In this document: one piece after another, positions 29,601 through 37,591 of the stretch | Numbering within the stretch: position 1 is the first letter of the stretch | Layout: each line of letters opens with the position of its first letter | Position numbers and translations under genes: made by a program | Notes under the pieces: model-generated | What the model was told of the DNA's origin: nothing | Database searches by the model: none | The model's input: only the letters and a program-made list of their open reading frames with translations | From: Comamonadaceae bacterium | GTDB taxonomy: Bacteria > Pseudomonadota > Gammaproteobacteria > Burkholderiales > Burkholderiaceae_C | Direction of reading: 5' to 3' | Assembly: GCA_021299875.1 (NCBI GenBank) | Contig: JAJTEW010000011.1 | Span: 1-64,000, forward strand | Length of the DNA stretch: 64,000 nt

Positions 29601-30186
29601 GGTGCTGGGCGAAAACCAAAGCGGCAACATGCTCGAAGTGGGTTTTCAGCTGTACAACGAAATGCTGTCCGAAGCTGTGCGATGCCTCAAGGCCGGCAAA
29701 GAACCCGACTTGCTCAGCCCCCTGTCGGTCACGACCGACATCAACCTGCACGCCCCCGCCCTGCTGCCCAACGACTACTGCGGCGATGTGCACCTGCGCC
29801 TGAGCTTCTATAAAAAGCTGGCCACCGCCAAAACCAGCGACCAGATCGACGCCCTGCTCGAAGAGCTGGTGGACCGCTTTGGCAAGCTGCCCCCACAGGC
29901 GCAAACCCTGGTGGATGTTCACCGCCTGCGGGTGCTGACCCATCCCTACGGCGTAGTCAAAGTCGACGCTGCTCCTGGCGTCATCCAGATCACCTTCAAA
30001 CCCAACCCGCCCGTGGACCCCATGGCCATCATTGGCCTGATCCAAAAGAACAAACACATCAAGCTGGCGGGCAACGACAAAATCCGCATCGAACGCGAAC
30101 TGCCCAACCCCAAGGCAAGGGCGCAGATGGTGCGGGATGTGCTGCGCAGCTTGGGGACGCCGAAGGTGGAGATGGCGACAGTTTGA
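26692..30186 (+). CDS. mfd: Transcription-repair coupling factor
   Basis: About 1164 residues. Mfd removes RNA polymerase stalled at DNA damage and recruits UvrA. Domain order: UvrB-homology region (ALPYDTFSPHQDLISERL and following), the RNA polymerase-interacting CarD-like domain (VVHSQHGIGRYRGL, near 490), superfamily 2 translocase with Walker A GDVGFGKT (641-648) and DEEH (742-745), ATPIPRTL, the RecG-like motifs QLRGRVGRSHHQAYAYL, and the C-terminal TRCF domain. The ATG at 26692 gives the normal start MQLPSLITGK; the frame is open further back through a hairpin. Confidence 0.97.
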   Translation: MQLPSLITGKRFTLPRPAGSADAVLLSQLAEREKKAGKITAIVTADAADAQRLMDEMKFFAPDLRCVMFPDWETLPYDTFSPHQDLISERLATLWRIKQRNHVESADVVLLPATTALYRLAPPSFLAGYTFEFKVKQKLDEAQLKAQLTLAGYAHVSQVVSPGEYAVRGGLIDLFPMGSPVPYRVDLFDDEIDSIRTFDPDSQRSLYPVPEVRLLPGREFPMDEAARGRFRSRWRELLEGDPTKSRIYKDMGNGVATAGIEYYLPLFFEETATVFDYLGAGQADAATVVLHGDLEPAFQRFWQDTKDRYRLVQGDPERPVLPPDALFLNAEQFYGLCNQHAQLALRPDTDDAENNPLAQALPDLTVVRGAEDPLARLQAHIHSGKTRVLILAESDGRRESLLDFVRSSGLTPPVFDNLQGFLASDEKVGMATSMLNKGFHWFEHHIDLVTETELFAVGATTRRRKKQEQVSDVEALIKDLSELNVGDPVVHSQHGIGRYRGLVNMDMGQKNSDGSPAVQEFLHLEYAGDATLYVPVSQLQLISRYTGVSADEAPLHKLGSGQWEKAKRRAAEQVRDSAAELLNIYARRAAREGHAFRYSPQDYETFANDFGFEETADQRAAIHCVIQDMISPRPMDRLVCGDVGFGKTEVALRAAFVAVTGGKQVAILAPTTLLAEQHFQTLKDRFAKWPVQVAEVSRFRSGKEVTAALKGIADGTVDIVVGTHKLLSESTKFHNLGLLIIDEEHRFGVRHKEAMKALRAEVDVLTLTATPIPRTLGMALEGLRDLSVIATAPQRRLAIKTFVRNEGTGVIREAVLRELKRGGQVYFLHNEVDTIENRRQKLEEILPEARIAVAHGQMPERELERVMRDFVAQRYNILLCSTIIETGIDVPTANTIVMSRADKFGLAQLHQLRGRVGRSHHQAYAYLMVPEIQGLTKQAAQRLDAIQQMEELGSGFYLAMHDLEIRGAGEVLGENQSGNMLEVGFQLYNEMLSEAVRCLKAGKEPDLLSPLSVTTDINLHAPALLPNDYCGDVHLRLSFYKKLATAKTSDQIDALLEELVDRFGKLPPQAQTLVDVHRLRVLTHPYGVVKVDAAPGVIQITFKPNPPVDPMAIIGLIQKNKHIKLAGNDKIRIERELPNPKARAQMVRDVLRSLGTPKVEMATV

Positions 30187-30221
30187 AAAGCCCATCCATA
30201 CAACATATGTCAGGCATATGC
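30183..30221 (+). promoter_or_regulatory. Probable promoter and operator of the vapBC pair
   Basis: TTGAAA (30183-30188) and TATGTC (30206-30211) are spaced 17 bases. Two short palindromes, ACATATGT (30203-30210) and GCATATGC (30214-30221), overlap and follow the -10 position. Toxin-antitoxin pairs are usually self-repressed through such paired sites; this assignment is an inference. Confidence 0.5.
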
Positions 30222-30254
30222 TAAGCTCACAACCTCTTTCCATGGAGCTGCCCC

Positions 30255-30602
30255 ATGTCTGTCACTGCCCTCACCACCGCTGAAAAATCTGCTGTTTATC
30301 TGACCGCCGCCAGAACAGATGCGCCTGCCGAAGCCGGCCGTCATGTGCGGCTGTTCCGCAATGGGGCTAACCAGGCGGTGCGCATTCCGCGTGAATTTGA
30401 GTTTGCAGCCCAAGAAGTGGTGATGAAAAAGGTGGGCAACACGCTGGTCTTGGAGCCGGTCACGTTATGGCCTCAGCGCGGATCGGCTGCAGCGCTGCGC
30501 ATGGCACTTGAAGAGATCAAAAAACTCGGGCCTTGCGAAGACACCTTCCCGGATGTTGACGAAGGCGTGCTGCCGCTCGATGACATTGTCTTCAACCCAT
30601 GA
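30255..30602 (+). CDS. vapB: VapB/VagC-type antitoxin (AbrB fold)
   Basis: 115 residues. The AbrB/SpoVT-like core is near 29-70: RHVRLFRNGANQAVRIPREF followed by VGNTLVLEPV. The core usually begins within a few residues of the start, so the N-terminal extension of about 27 residues is unusual; it is supported by the ATG at 30255 having GGAG upstream. The C-terminal acidic tail (DVDEGVLPLDDIVFNP) would wrap the toxin. The stop overlaps the toxin start by four bases. Confidence 0.85.
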   Translation: MSVTALTTAEKSAVYLTAARTDAPAEAGRHVRLFRNGANQAVRIPREFEFAAQEVVMKKVGNTLVLEPVTLWPQRGSAAALRMALEEIKKLGPCEDTFPDVDEGVLPLDDIVFNP

Positions 30603-31012
30603 CAGCCACCTTTTTTTTGGACACCAACATCATCAGCCACATGATGCTGGACGGCGATGGCGCAGCAGCGCGTCGCGCCATTCAAGTGCTGACCGAACAA
30701 CCCGACATCGATTTGTGCACCAGCATCGTGGTGCAGTGTGAGCTGCTTTATGGCTTGCGCAAATGTCTAAGCCCGCGCCTTGAGCGTGCTTACGAACTGC
30801 AAATGCGGGGGCTGAAAGTCATCTCAATGGAGGAAGCAGATGCACCTGTTTATGCCCAATTGCGAAACGCCCTTGAATCCAATGGCACCCCTCTGGGACC
30901 CAACGACATGCTGATCGCGGCGCAAGCCATGCGCTGTGACGCCACGCTGGTCAGTGCCGATGCCGCCTTTGCCCGCGTGCCCGGCTTGAAGCTGCAAAAT
31001 TGGCTGGCCTGA
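30599..31012 (+). CDS. vapC: VapC-type PIN-domain ribonuclease toxin
   Basis: 137 residues of the PIN fold. Acidic active-site residues are seen in FLDTNIIS, in CELLYGL, and in GPNDMLIAAQA plus SADAAFARVPGL. VapC toxins cleave RNA, often tRNA, and are held inactive by VapB. It is translationally coupled to the antitoxin (ATGA). The pair sits between mfd and serB, where it looks like an insertion into housekeeping genes. Confidence 0.9.
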   Translation: MTATFFLDTNIISHMMLDGDGAAARRAIQVLTEQPDIDLCTSIVVQCELLYGLRKCLSPRLERAYELQMRGLKVISMEEADAPVYAQLRNALESNGTPLGPNDMLIAAQAMRCDATLVSADAAFARVPGLKLQNWLA

Positions 31013-31045
31013 CCCCTTATCTCATTTGATTTTTTGATGCTGCTC

Positions 31046-31768
31046 ATGACCACCGCCACCCTCACCGAGTTTGCCCCCGGCCTTGCCATTCAGGGCTTCA
31101 CCGCGCCCCTGCCGCTGTCCCAATTCAAACTCATCGCGTTTGACATGGACTCCACGCTCATCAGCATCGAGTGCATCGACGAGATCGCCGACGCCGTGGG
31201 CCGCAAGGCCGAGGTGGCCGCTATCACCGAAGCGGCCATGCGCGGCGAGATCACCGACTTCAAAGAGAGCCTGCGTCGGCGCCTGGCCCTGCTCAAAGGC
31301 GTGACGCTGGCCGACATGGAACGCGTCTACACCGAGCGCCTGACCATCAACCCCGGTGCCCATGAACTGATTGCGGCTTGCCAGAAGGCGGGCATGAAGG
31401 TGCTGCTGGTCTCGGGGGGCTTCACCTTCTTTGCCGACCGCGTCAAAGAGCGCCTGAACATCGACTTCGCCCGTTCCAACCGGCTGGAGGTGGTCAACGG
31501 TGAACTCACGGGCGGCTTGGTGATGCAAAGCTGGGGCGACATTTGCGACGGCGCTGAAAAGCGCAGAACGGTGCTGGAAATGGCCTCGTTGATGGGCATC
31601 GGCCCACACGAGTGCATTGCCGTGGGCGACGGCGCGAACGACCTGCCCATGATGGGCGCTGCGGGATTGTCGGTGGCCTACCACGCCAAACCCAAGGTGC
31701 GCGAGCAAGCCATGGTCGCCATCAACCAAGGTGGGCTCGACCGCTTGCTGGAAGTCGTCAAGCCCTGA
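31046..31768 (+). CDS. serB: Phosphoserine phosphatase
   Basis: About 240 residues. It catalyses the last step of serine synthesis (HAD superfamily). Motif I FDMDSTLISIECIDEIA, motif II LLVSGGF, and motif III/IV VGDGANDLPMM are intact, as is the Lys in DGAEKRRT. The start is uncertain: TTG 31034, ATG 31037 and ATG 31046 are in frame with no clear ribosome binding site; 31046 (MTTATLTEF) is chosen. Confidence 0.94.
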   Translation: MTTATLTEFAPGLAIQGFTAPLPLSQFKLIAFDMDSTLISIECIDEIADAVGRKAEVAAITEAAMRGEITDFKESLRRRLALLKGVTLADMERVYTERLTINPGAHELIAACQKAGMKVLLVSGGFTFFADRVKERLNIDFARSNRLEVVNGELTGGLVMQSWGDICDGAEKRRTVLEMASLMGIGPHECIAVGDGANDLPMMGAAGLSVAYHAKPKVREQAMVAINQGGLDRLLEVVKP

Positions 31769-31780
31769 AGTCACGCCCCC

Positions 31781-31990
31781 TCAGCGGCGCAGCGGTTTGA
31801 GCAGATCGCTCAGGCCGTTGTGGTCGATCTCTTGCATCAGCTGCAGCAGTTGCCCGATTTCACCTTTGGGGAAACCTTCACGCGCAAACCAATTGAGGTA
31901 GTTACCGGGCAAATCGGCGATCAACATGCCTTTGTGTTTGCCGTACGGCATAGGGGTGGTCACGAGCTTCACCAGGTCTTCGGGTTTCAT
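31781..31990 (-). CDS. DUF3820 family small protein
   Basis: 69 residues starting MKPEDLVKLV. The core MPYGKHKGMLIADLPGNYLNWF is characteristic of the DUF3820 family, small conserved proteins without an established function. The upstream extension of this frame to 32053 is inside the neighbouring hydrolase gene and is not similar. It is last in a minus-strand run after the aminotransferase and hydrolase. Confidence 0.85.
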   Translation of the reverse strand: MKPEDLVKLVTTPMPYGKHKGMLIADLPGNYLNWFAREGFPKGEIGQLLQLMQEIDHNGLSDLLKPLRR

Positions 31991-32015
31991 GGACGCGCTT
32001 TCATGCCATGTCTGC

Positions 32016-32723
32016 TCAGGCCTCGCCCCACAACCAAGACCGCACACGGGCATGGAAAGCTTCGGGCCGTGAAATCATCACCCAATGCCCGCAGGGCAAG
32101 CCTTGCACCGCGCTGCCAGGCTGGGCAGCGACTCTATCCAACCATTTGGCCGAATGGAACATGAAAGGTTTGCGCGCCCCATAAACAAACAAAAGCGGCA
32201 TCGGCAACTGGACGGGCGCCGCATGCTTCAAGCCACCCGCCGTGCCGAACCACTGCATGGCGTAGGGGTAGTTCATCTTGTGGGTGACACGACCAGCGTC
32301 GGAGGGACAGCGCAGCCACCGCGCCATGGATTCGCGTCGCAAAGCGCCCGAGTTGTGGTCGCCCACGTCCACCGCCACCACGCGGGCCACACGATCGGGG
32401 TGGCGCATGGCGAATTCATAACCAAACATGCAGCCCCAGTCGTGCAGCATCAAGGTCACCGGCTTGTCGGGGCTGATGCGGTCAACAATCTGACGCAACA
32501 GCTGGCACATGTCGTCCAAGCGGGTGACTGCAGGGCCGGATTCAAAACCGGGCAGGGTCAGTCGGGCGCAGGTGGCACGGTCTTGCAAGGCCGCCACAGT
32601 GCCGTCCCACAAGGCTCGGGTGTCAGGCCAGCCGTGCAGCATGAGGATGACCTCGTCACCCTGCCCCTGCAGCCACACGTCAGTACCGTTGACGGTGATG
32701 CACAGTTCCGTTCCAGCAACCAT
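32016..32723 (-). CDS. Alpha/beta hydrolase with Asp nucleophile (epoxide hydrolase / dehalogenase-like), short cap
   Basis: 235 residues. The oxyanion motif is LMLHGWPDTRALWD, the nucleophile elbow LMLHDWGCMFGYEF has Asp in place of Ser, and the catalytic His is in CGHWVMISRPEAF. Asp at the elbow is typical of epoxide hydrolases and haloalkane dehalogenases. Only about 46 residues lie between the sixth strand (VVAVDVGDHNSGA) and the seventh (LLFVYGARKPFMF), where relatives carry a cap of 80 or more, so an internal in-frame deletion is suspected. The start lies 3 bases after the aminotransferase stop. Confidence 0.8.
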   Translation of the reverse strand: MVAGTELCITVNGTDVWLQGQGDEVILMLHGWPDTRALWDGTVAALQDRATCARLTLPGFESGPAVTRLDDMCQLLRQIVDRISPDKPVTLMLHDWGCMFGYEFAMRHPDRVARVVAVDVGDHNSGALRRESMARWLRCPSDAGRVTHKMNYPYAMQWFGTAGGLKHAAPVQLPMPLLFVYGARKPFMFHSAKWLDRVAAQPGSAVQGLPCGHWVMISRPEAFHARVRSWLWGEA

Positions 32724-32726
32724 GGC

Positions 32727-33923
32727 TTACAAAGCTTTGGCCAGCCGCGAAACACCTTCTAGAATCTTCTCTTCGCCTACGGTGGCAAAGCTCAAGCGGA
32801 ATGTGGCGTGACCGGGGTTCGCACAGAAGAACGGTGTACCCGGCACAAAGGCCACACCTTTTTCGATGGCACGTTTGGCAAACACGTTGCCATCATTCAC
32901 CTTGCCGCCTGCACCCGTGAGGCGCGCCCAAACAAACAGACCACCTTCGGGCTGCACAAAAGACACCGCATCGCCCAACTCACGGCGCAGCGCATCACCC
33001 ATGGTTTGGGCGCGTTGGGCGTACACGGCACGCACTTTGTCCAGTGTGGCGGGCATGCGGCCGGCCAACAGGTATTGCGCCGCCGTGGCTTGGGCAAAAG
33101 TGCTGGTGTGCGCGTCGCTGAACTGTTTGCACATGGTGGCGCGGGCCAACAATTCAGCGGGCGCGACCATCCAGCCCACACGCAGGCCGGGCGACAGCAC
33201 TTTTGACAAAGAGCCGCAATGCACCAACAACTCACGGCTGCCAGGGACGGTGCTGCTCAAGGCCAGCAGGCTGGGCGGTGGGGCTTCACCAAAATACAGA
33301 TCGCCATACGGGTCGTCTTCGACAATCAGGGTTTGGTGCTTAACGGCCATCTCCAGAACTTGGCGGCGGCGCTCAGCAGTCATCAGGGCACCGCTCGGAT
33401 TGCCAAAGGTAGGGATCAAGTACACAAACTTCGGCTTGTGCTCAGCGATCAGTTTTTCCAGCTCGTCGGTCTTGACGCCATGGCCGTCCACCGGGGCACT
33501 GATGAGTTCAGCCCCATACAAACGGAAGCACTGGATGGTGGCCAAAAAGGTCGGGCCTTCCACGATCACCTTGTCGCCGGGGCTGATCATGGTTTTGCCG
33601 ATCAAATCCAGCCCCTGCTGGCTGCCGGTGGTCACGATCAGCTGCTCGGCGCTCACGTCATGGGCACCTTTTTGGCCCATGAAGTGGGCCAGTTGCGCGC
33701 GCAGCGGACCAAAGCCTTCGGTCGCGCCGTATTGCAAGGCCGCACCGGGGTCTTGGGTCAGCGCAGCGTTGCTGGCTTCGCGGATACCGTCCACGTCAAA
33801 CATGGCACTGTCGGGGAAACCGCCCGCAAAGCTGATGATGCCCGGATTGCCCAAAAGCTTGAACAGCTCACGGATGGCAGAGGTTTCGACGTTGTTCAGG
33901 CGATCGGCGAATTGCAAAGGCAT
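32727..33923 (-). CDS. PLP-dependent aminotransferase, class I/II (LysN/2-aminoadipate type)
   Basis: 398 residues. The fold-type I signature includes IISFAGGFPDSAMFD, TTGSQQGLDLIGK, the Asp that contacts PLP in VEDDPYGDL, and the Schiff-base lysine in GSLSKVLSPGLRVGW. The group includes 2-aminoadipate and aromatic or branched-chain aminotransferases and MocR-like relatives; this one has no N-terminal GntR domain. The start is ATG 33923 with GGGAAGA upstream. Substrate is not certain. It leads a minus-strand run with the hydrolase and DUF3820 genes and is divergent from nth. Confidence 0.88.
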   Translation of the reverse strand: MPLQFADRLNNVETSAIRELFKLLGNPGIISFAGGFPDSAMFDVDGIREASNAALTQDPGAALQYGATEGFGPLRAQLAHFMGQKGAHDVSAEQLIVTTGSQQGLDLIGKTMISPGDKVIVEGPTFLATIQCFRLYGAELISAPVDGHGVKTDELEKLIAEHKPKFVYLIPTFGNPSGALMTAERRRQVLEMAVKHQTLIVEDDPYGDLYFGEAPPPSLLALSSTVPGSRELLVHCGSLSKVLSPGLRVGWMVAPAELLARATMCKQFSDAHTSTFAQATAAQYLLAGRMPATLDKVRAVYAQRAQTMGDALRRELGDAVSFVQPEGGLFVWARLTGAGGKVNDGNVFAKRAIEKGVAFVPGTPFFCANPGHATFRLSFATVGEEKILEGVSRLAKAL

Positions 33924-33989
33924 GGTGTATCTTCCCGGGTTGACTTGGCCGTCATTTTGCCAACTTCTGCACACCTACTTTTTACCGCC

Positions 33990-34622
33990 ATGAAACCCGC
34001 ACAGATCGAATCTTTCTTTGCCACCCTGCAAGCCGCCAACCCCATGCCCGTGACCGAGTTGGAATACACCAGCGTGTTTGAGCTGTTGGCCGCTGTGCTG
34101 CTGTCGGCCCAGGCCACCGACGTGGGCGTGAACAAGGCCACGCGCAAGCTGTTCCCCGTGGCAGGCACGCCACAAAAGATCATCGACCTCGGGCTGCAGG
34201 GGCTGGAGGGCTACATCAAAACCATTGGCCTGTACCGCAGCAAAGCCAAGCACCTGATGGAAACTTGCCGCATCTTGGTGGAGCAGCACGGCGGCCAGGT
34301 GCCCCGCAGCCGTGAAGCCCTCGAAGCCCTGCCCGGCGTCGGGCGCAAAACGGCCAATGTCGTGCTCAACTCGGCCTTTGGTGAGGCGACCATGGCCGTC
34401 GACACACACATTTTTCGCATGGGCAACCGCACAGGCTTGGCCCCGGGCAAAACGCCCTTGGCGGTGGAGCTCAAATTGCTCAAGCGCATACCCGCCAAAT
34501 ATCTGGTCGATGCCCACCACTGGCTGATCCTGCACGGGCGCTATGTGTGCCAAGCCCGAAAACCCTTGTGCGTGCAATGTTCGGTGTCGGATTTTTGCGA
34601 TTTCAAGCCTAAAACAGCCTGA
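33990..34622 (+). CDS. nth: Endonuclease III (base-excision repair glycosylase/AP lyase)
   Basis: 210 residues. The helix-hairpin-helix LPGVGRKTANVV carries the catalytic Lys, the catalytic Asp is in AVDTHIFRM, and the C-terminal 4Fe-4S cluster ligands have the spacing C-x6-C-x2-C-x5-C (CQARKPLCVQCSVSDFC). It removes oxidised pyrimidines. The ATG at 33990 gives the normal start; a longer open frame upstream is the shadow of the aminotransferase. Confidence 0.96.
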   Translation: MKPAQIESFFATLQAANPMPVTELEYTSVFELLAAVLLSAQATDVGVNKATRKLFPVAGTPQKIIDLGLQGLEGYIKTIGLYRSKAKHLMETCRILVEQHGGQVPRSREALEALPGVGRKTANVVLNSAFGEATMAVDTHIFRMGNRTGLAPGKTPLAVELKLLKRIPAKYLVDAHHWLILHGRYVCQARKPLCVQCSVSDFCDFKPKTA

Positions 34623-34769
34623 GATTCAAACCCACGGCAGGACCCAAATCACGCATGCAGGGCGGGTAAAATCATTCTTTTGCCCTATTGACAGCATCAG
34701 CCCACTCGGCTGGCGCCCGTCTGCCAAAGCGCCTTGACGCTCGGTTTTTCCATTTCCAAATACCCACCC

Positions 34770-35555
34770 ATGACACGCCCTCTGCCGCGTGCCCATTTCA
34801 ACAGTTCTCCACTGGTGCGGTTTTTGACCGAAAGCGCCATGATGGAGGCTGCCCAAGAGACCGACGATGTCGGGCATAAACTGGGCGATTGGCTCAATTT
34901 TCGGCAAGCCATCCATTTGCAATCCGTATTGCAGGCAGACGTCCAAAGCGCAGATCCTTTGCCCGCGCACATCCAACGGGCTGTTCCCATCAGCCCAGCC
35001 GCTTTGGCCCTCCACGTGGACAAGCTCAGGGCCCAATTGGCCGAGTCGATCACACAAGGCGCGCCCGCGGGCTCGGGCTTGACGCTCATCCAGATGCCTG
35101 CCGCCGAACTGATCGAGCCGGTTGACCCCAAAACAGCTTACGCCCCCTACCGACGATTCCATGCGGCCCACCAACGGCAAATGGAAAGCAGCTTACGCAG
35201 CCTGCGGGCCAGTGTGCGGTGGCAACTGAGCAAGCGAGGTGGCCAGTTACAGCAACTGGCCCTGCTGGATGCCGCTTTTGAGAACATCCTCAGCGAGCGA
35301 GAGGCCGCGCTTCTGGGCAAAGTGATCCAGATGCTTGAAAAACGGTTTGTACAAGCCCTCAAATTGCACCTCAAACAAGCCTATGAAACCCCCACAGGCA
35401 CGGCCACTGCGCCGGATGGGCCCGGCCAAGCCTTGTCTTGGTTGATGCCCCATCGCCAAGCGCTGCGGACCGCCCTGTTGGCCGAATTGGACACCCGCTT
35501 GCAGCCAACCCTCGGTTTGCTCGAAGCCCTCACATCAGAGAACCCCGACCCATGA
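34770..35555 (+). CDS. DUF3348 family protein
   Basis: 261 residues, cytosolic by composition, rich in Ala, Gln and Leu, with long predicted helices. The region LVRFLTESAMMEAAQETDD, the conserved YAPYRRFHAAHQRQM and the following helical part match the DUF3348 family of Burkholderiales and relatives; function unknown. It overlaps the next gene by four bases (ATGA), so it is made in step with the MotA-like and MotB-like proteins and probably acts with them. The start is ATG 34770; the upstream TTG at 34734 looks more like promoter sequence. Confidence 0.75.
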   Translation: MTRPLPRAHFNSSPLVRFLTESAMMEAAQETDDVGHKLGDWLNFRQAIHLQSVLQADVQSADPLPAHIQRAVPISPAALALHVDKLRAQLAESITQGAPAGSGLTLIQMPAAELIEPVDPKTAYAPYRRFHAAHQRQMESSLRSLRASVRWQLSKRGGQLQQLALLDAAFENILSEREAALLGKVIQMLEKRFVQALKLHLKQAYETPTGTATAPDGPGQALSWLMPHRQALRTALLAELDTRLQPTLGLLEALTSENPDP

Positions 35556-37591
35556 AACGCTTTTCTTTTTCAATCGCCTTTGGTTTGGGCGTGCTGGCGC
35601 TGCTCTGGGTGGCCGCAGCTGTGGCCAGCAGCCATTTTTTGGTGCTGGTGATGACCGCATTGATCGGCGGGGTGTATGGCTTTGGCGCGCTGGAGCTGCG
35701 CCGATACCGGGCCACAACGCAGGCGCTGAACCAAGGCTTGGCCCAAGTCCCACAAGACTTGGCCCACCTGAACGATTGGCTGATCACCTTGCCAGCCGAA
35801 TTGCACAACCCCGTACGCCAACGACTTGAGGGGGAGCGCGTGGCCTTGCCCGGCCCTGTTTTTTCTCCCTACCTGATCGGTCTTTTGGTCATGCTGGGCA
35901 TGTTGGGCACCTTTTTAGGCATGGTGGTCACGCTCAACGGTGCCGTTTTTGCGCTCGAGGGTTCGAGCAGCATCGCCGGTGTGCGCGCCGCATTCTCTGA
36001 GCCGATCAAAGGCTTGGGCCTGGCTTTTGGCACCTCGGTGGCCGGTGTGGCCACCTCGGCCATGCTGGGCCTGATGAACAGTTTGGCAAGACGCGAACGC
36101 GTTTTGTCATCGCAACAACTGGACAGCTTGATCCACACCCACTTGCACCGGTTTTCACTCGCGCACCTACGGCAAGAAACCTACAAAGCTTTTCAGCAAC
36201 AGGCACAAGCGTTGCCTCAAGTGGTGGCACAACTGCAAAACATGATGGTGCAACTGAGCAGCACCAACGAACAGCTGCATGCGCGTTTGCTCACCAGCCA
36301 ACAAAGCTTTCACCACGAAGTACAGACCGCCTACTCGGGTTTGGCCCAATCGGTGGACCAGTCTTTGCAAAGCAGCTTGCGTCAAAGCCTGCAATCGGCC
36401 ACAGACAGCATGCAACCGCTGGTGCAAGCGAGCATGGTGCAACTGGCCGATCAGGCCCAAACCCTGAACGATCGTTTGCTGCAGATTGCCCAAGGGCAAC
36501 TCACCGAGATCAACACCCAATTGACCGGCACGGCCAAAGCGATGGTCGAGCAGATCGGTTCGGCCCAAGCCCTTCAACTCTCCCAACACAGCGCCGCAGA
36601 CCAAGAGCGTTTGCAGGTTTGGCAAGCGGCATTGGTTCAGATGGCTGCATCGCTCAACACCCAATGGCAGGCCTCGGGTGCGCAAACCTTGTCCCAACAA
36701 CAAGCCATTTGCGACACCTTAAACCGCACAGCGCAAGAGCTGACAGTCCACACAAAAACCCAAGCCACCCAAACCCTGGCCGAAATCGTCCGGCTGATGA
36801 ACAGCAGCGAGGCCCTTGTGCAAGAGCGCATGGCTTCAGAGACCGCTTGGGCGGCACAACATGCCCAGCGCGCCGAAGAACTGTCGGCCCTGCTGCGCCA
36901 AGAGTTGTTGGCCTTGCGCGAACAAGAAAGCCAACGCGGCGATGCCGCTGTGGCCCGCCTGGCAGAGCTGCAAACGGCCGTGACACATCACTTGTCCACC
37001 TTGGGCTTGGCCTTGGAAGCCCCCATCACCCGCTTGATTGAAACCGCATCCCAAGCCCCCAAAGCCGCTGCCGAGGTCATTGGCCAGTTGCGTCAGGAAA
37101 TCTCGTTCAGCGTGGCACGCGACAACGCACTGCTGGAGGAACGCAGCCGCATCTTGAACACGCTCAGCACCTTGCTGGACGCGATCAACCATGCCTCCAC
37201 CGAGCAGCGCGGCGTCATCGATGCGCTGGTGAAATCAAGCCAGGACAGCTTGGCGCAGGCCTGTGGACAGTTTCAAGTGCATGTGTCGGCCGAGACCGAT
37301 AAGCTCGGTGGCATTGCCGCGCAGGTCACGGCCAGTGCGTTGGATGTGGCGAGCCTGGGTGACACCTTTGGCTTTGCGGTGCGTTCGTTCAGCGAAACCA
37401 ACGACAAACTCATGGCTCACTTGCAACGCATCGAGGCGGCCATGAACAAGTCGATGACGCGCAGCGACGAGCAACTGGCCTATTACGTGGCGCAAGCCCG
37501 GGAGATTGTTGACTTGAGCATTGGCAGCCAAAAAGATGTGCTCGAAGCGCTTCAGCGGCGCACCGACTTGACCCCGCAAGGAGCCGTTTGA
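35552..37591 (+). CDS. DUF802 protein: MotA/TolQ/ZorA-like membrane channel with long coiled tail
   Basis: 679 residues. Four hydrophobic segments: about 4-24, 27-47, 107-127 and 154-175. The last two (GLLVMLGMLGTFLGMVVTL and LGLAFGTSVAGVATSAMLGL) resemble the proton-channel helices of MotA, ExbB, TolQ and particularly ZorA. Residues 180-679 are almost wholly Gln/Ala/Leu-rich helix with repeated heptad character, which would project far into the cytoplasm. Known stators use proton flow through MotA/MotB-type channels to do mechanical work; ZorA of Zorya defence has the same architecture. A defence or motility role here is not shown. It is coupled to the next gene by a TGATG overlap. Confidence 0.8.
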   Translation: MKRFSFSIAFGLGVLALLWVAAAVASSHFLVLVMTALIGGVYGFGALELRRYRATTQALNQGLAQVPQDLAHLNDWLITLPAELHNPVRQRLEGERVALPGPVFSPYLIGLLVMLGMLGTFLGMVVTLNGAVFALEGSSSIAGVRAAFSEPIKGLGLAFGTSVAGVATSAMLGLMNSLARRERVLSSQQLDSLIHTHLHRFSLAHLRQETYKAFQQQAQALPQVVAQLQNMMVQLSSTNEQLHARLLTSQQSFHHEVQTAYSGLAQSVDQSLQSSLRQSLQSATDSMQPLVQASMVQLADQAQTLNDRLLQIAQGQLTEINTQLTGTAKAMVEQIGSAQALQLSQHSAADQERLQVWQAALVQMAASLNTQWQASGAQTLSQQQAICDTLNRTAQELTVHTKTQATQTLAEIVRLMNSSEALVQERMASETAWAAQHAQRAEELSALLRQELLALREQESQRGDAAVARLAELQTAVTHHLSTLGLALEAPITRLIETASQAPKAAAEVIGQLRQEISFSVARDNALLEERSRILNTLSTLLDAINHASTEQRGVIDALVKSSQDSLAQACGQFQVHVSAETDKLGGIAAQVTASALDVASLGDTFGFAVRSFSETNDKLMAHLQRIEAAMNKSMTRSDEQLAYYVAQAREIVDLSIGSQKDVLEALQRRTDLTPQGAV

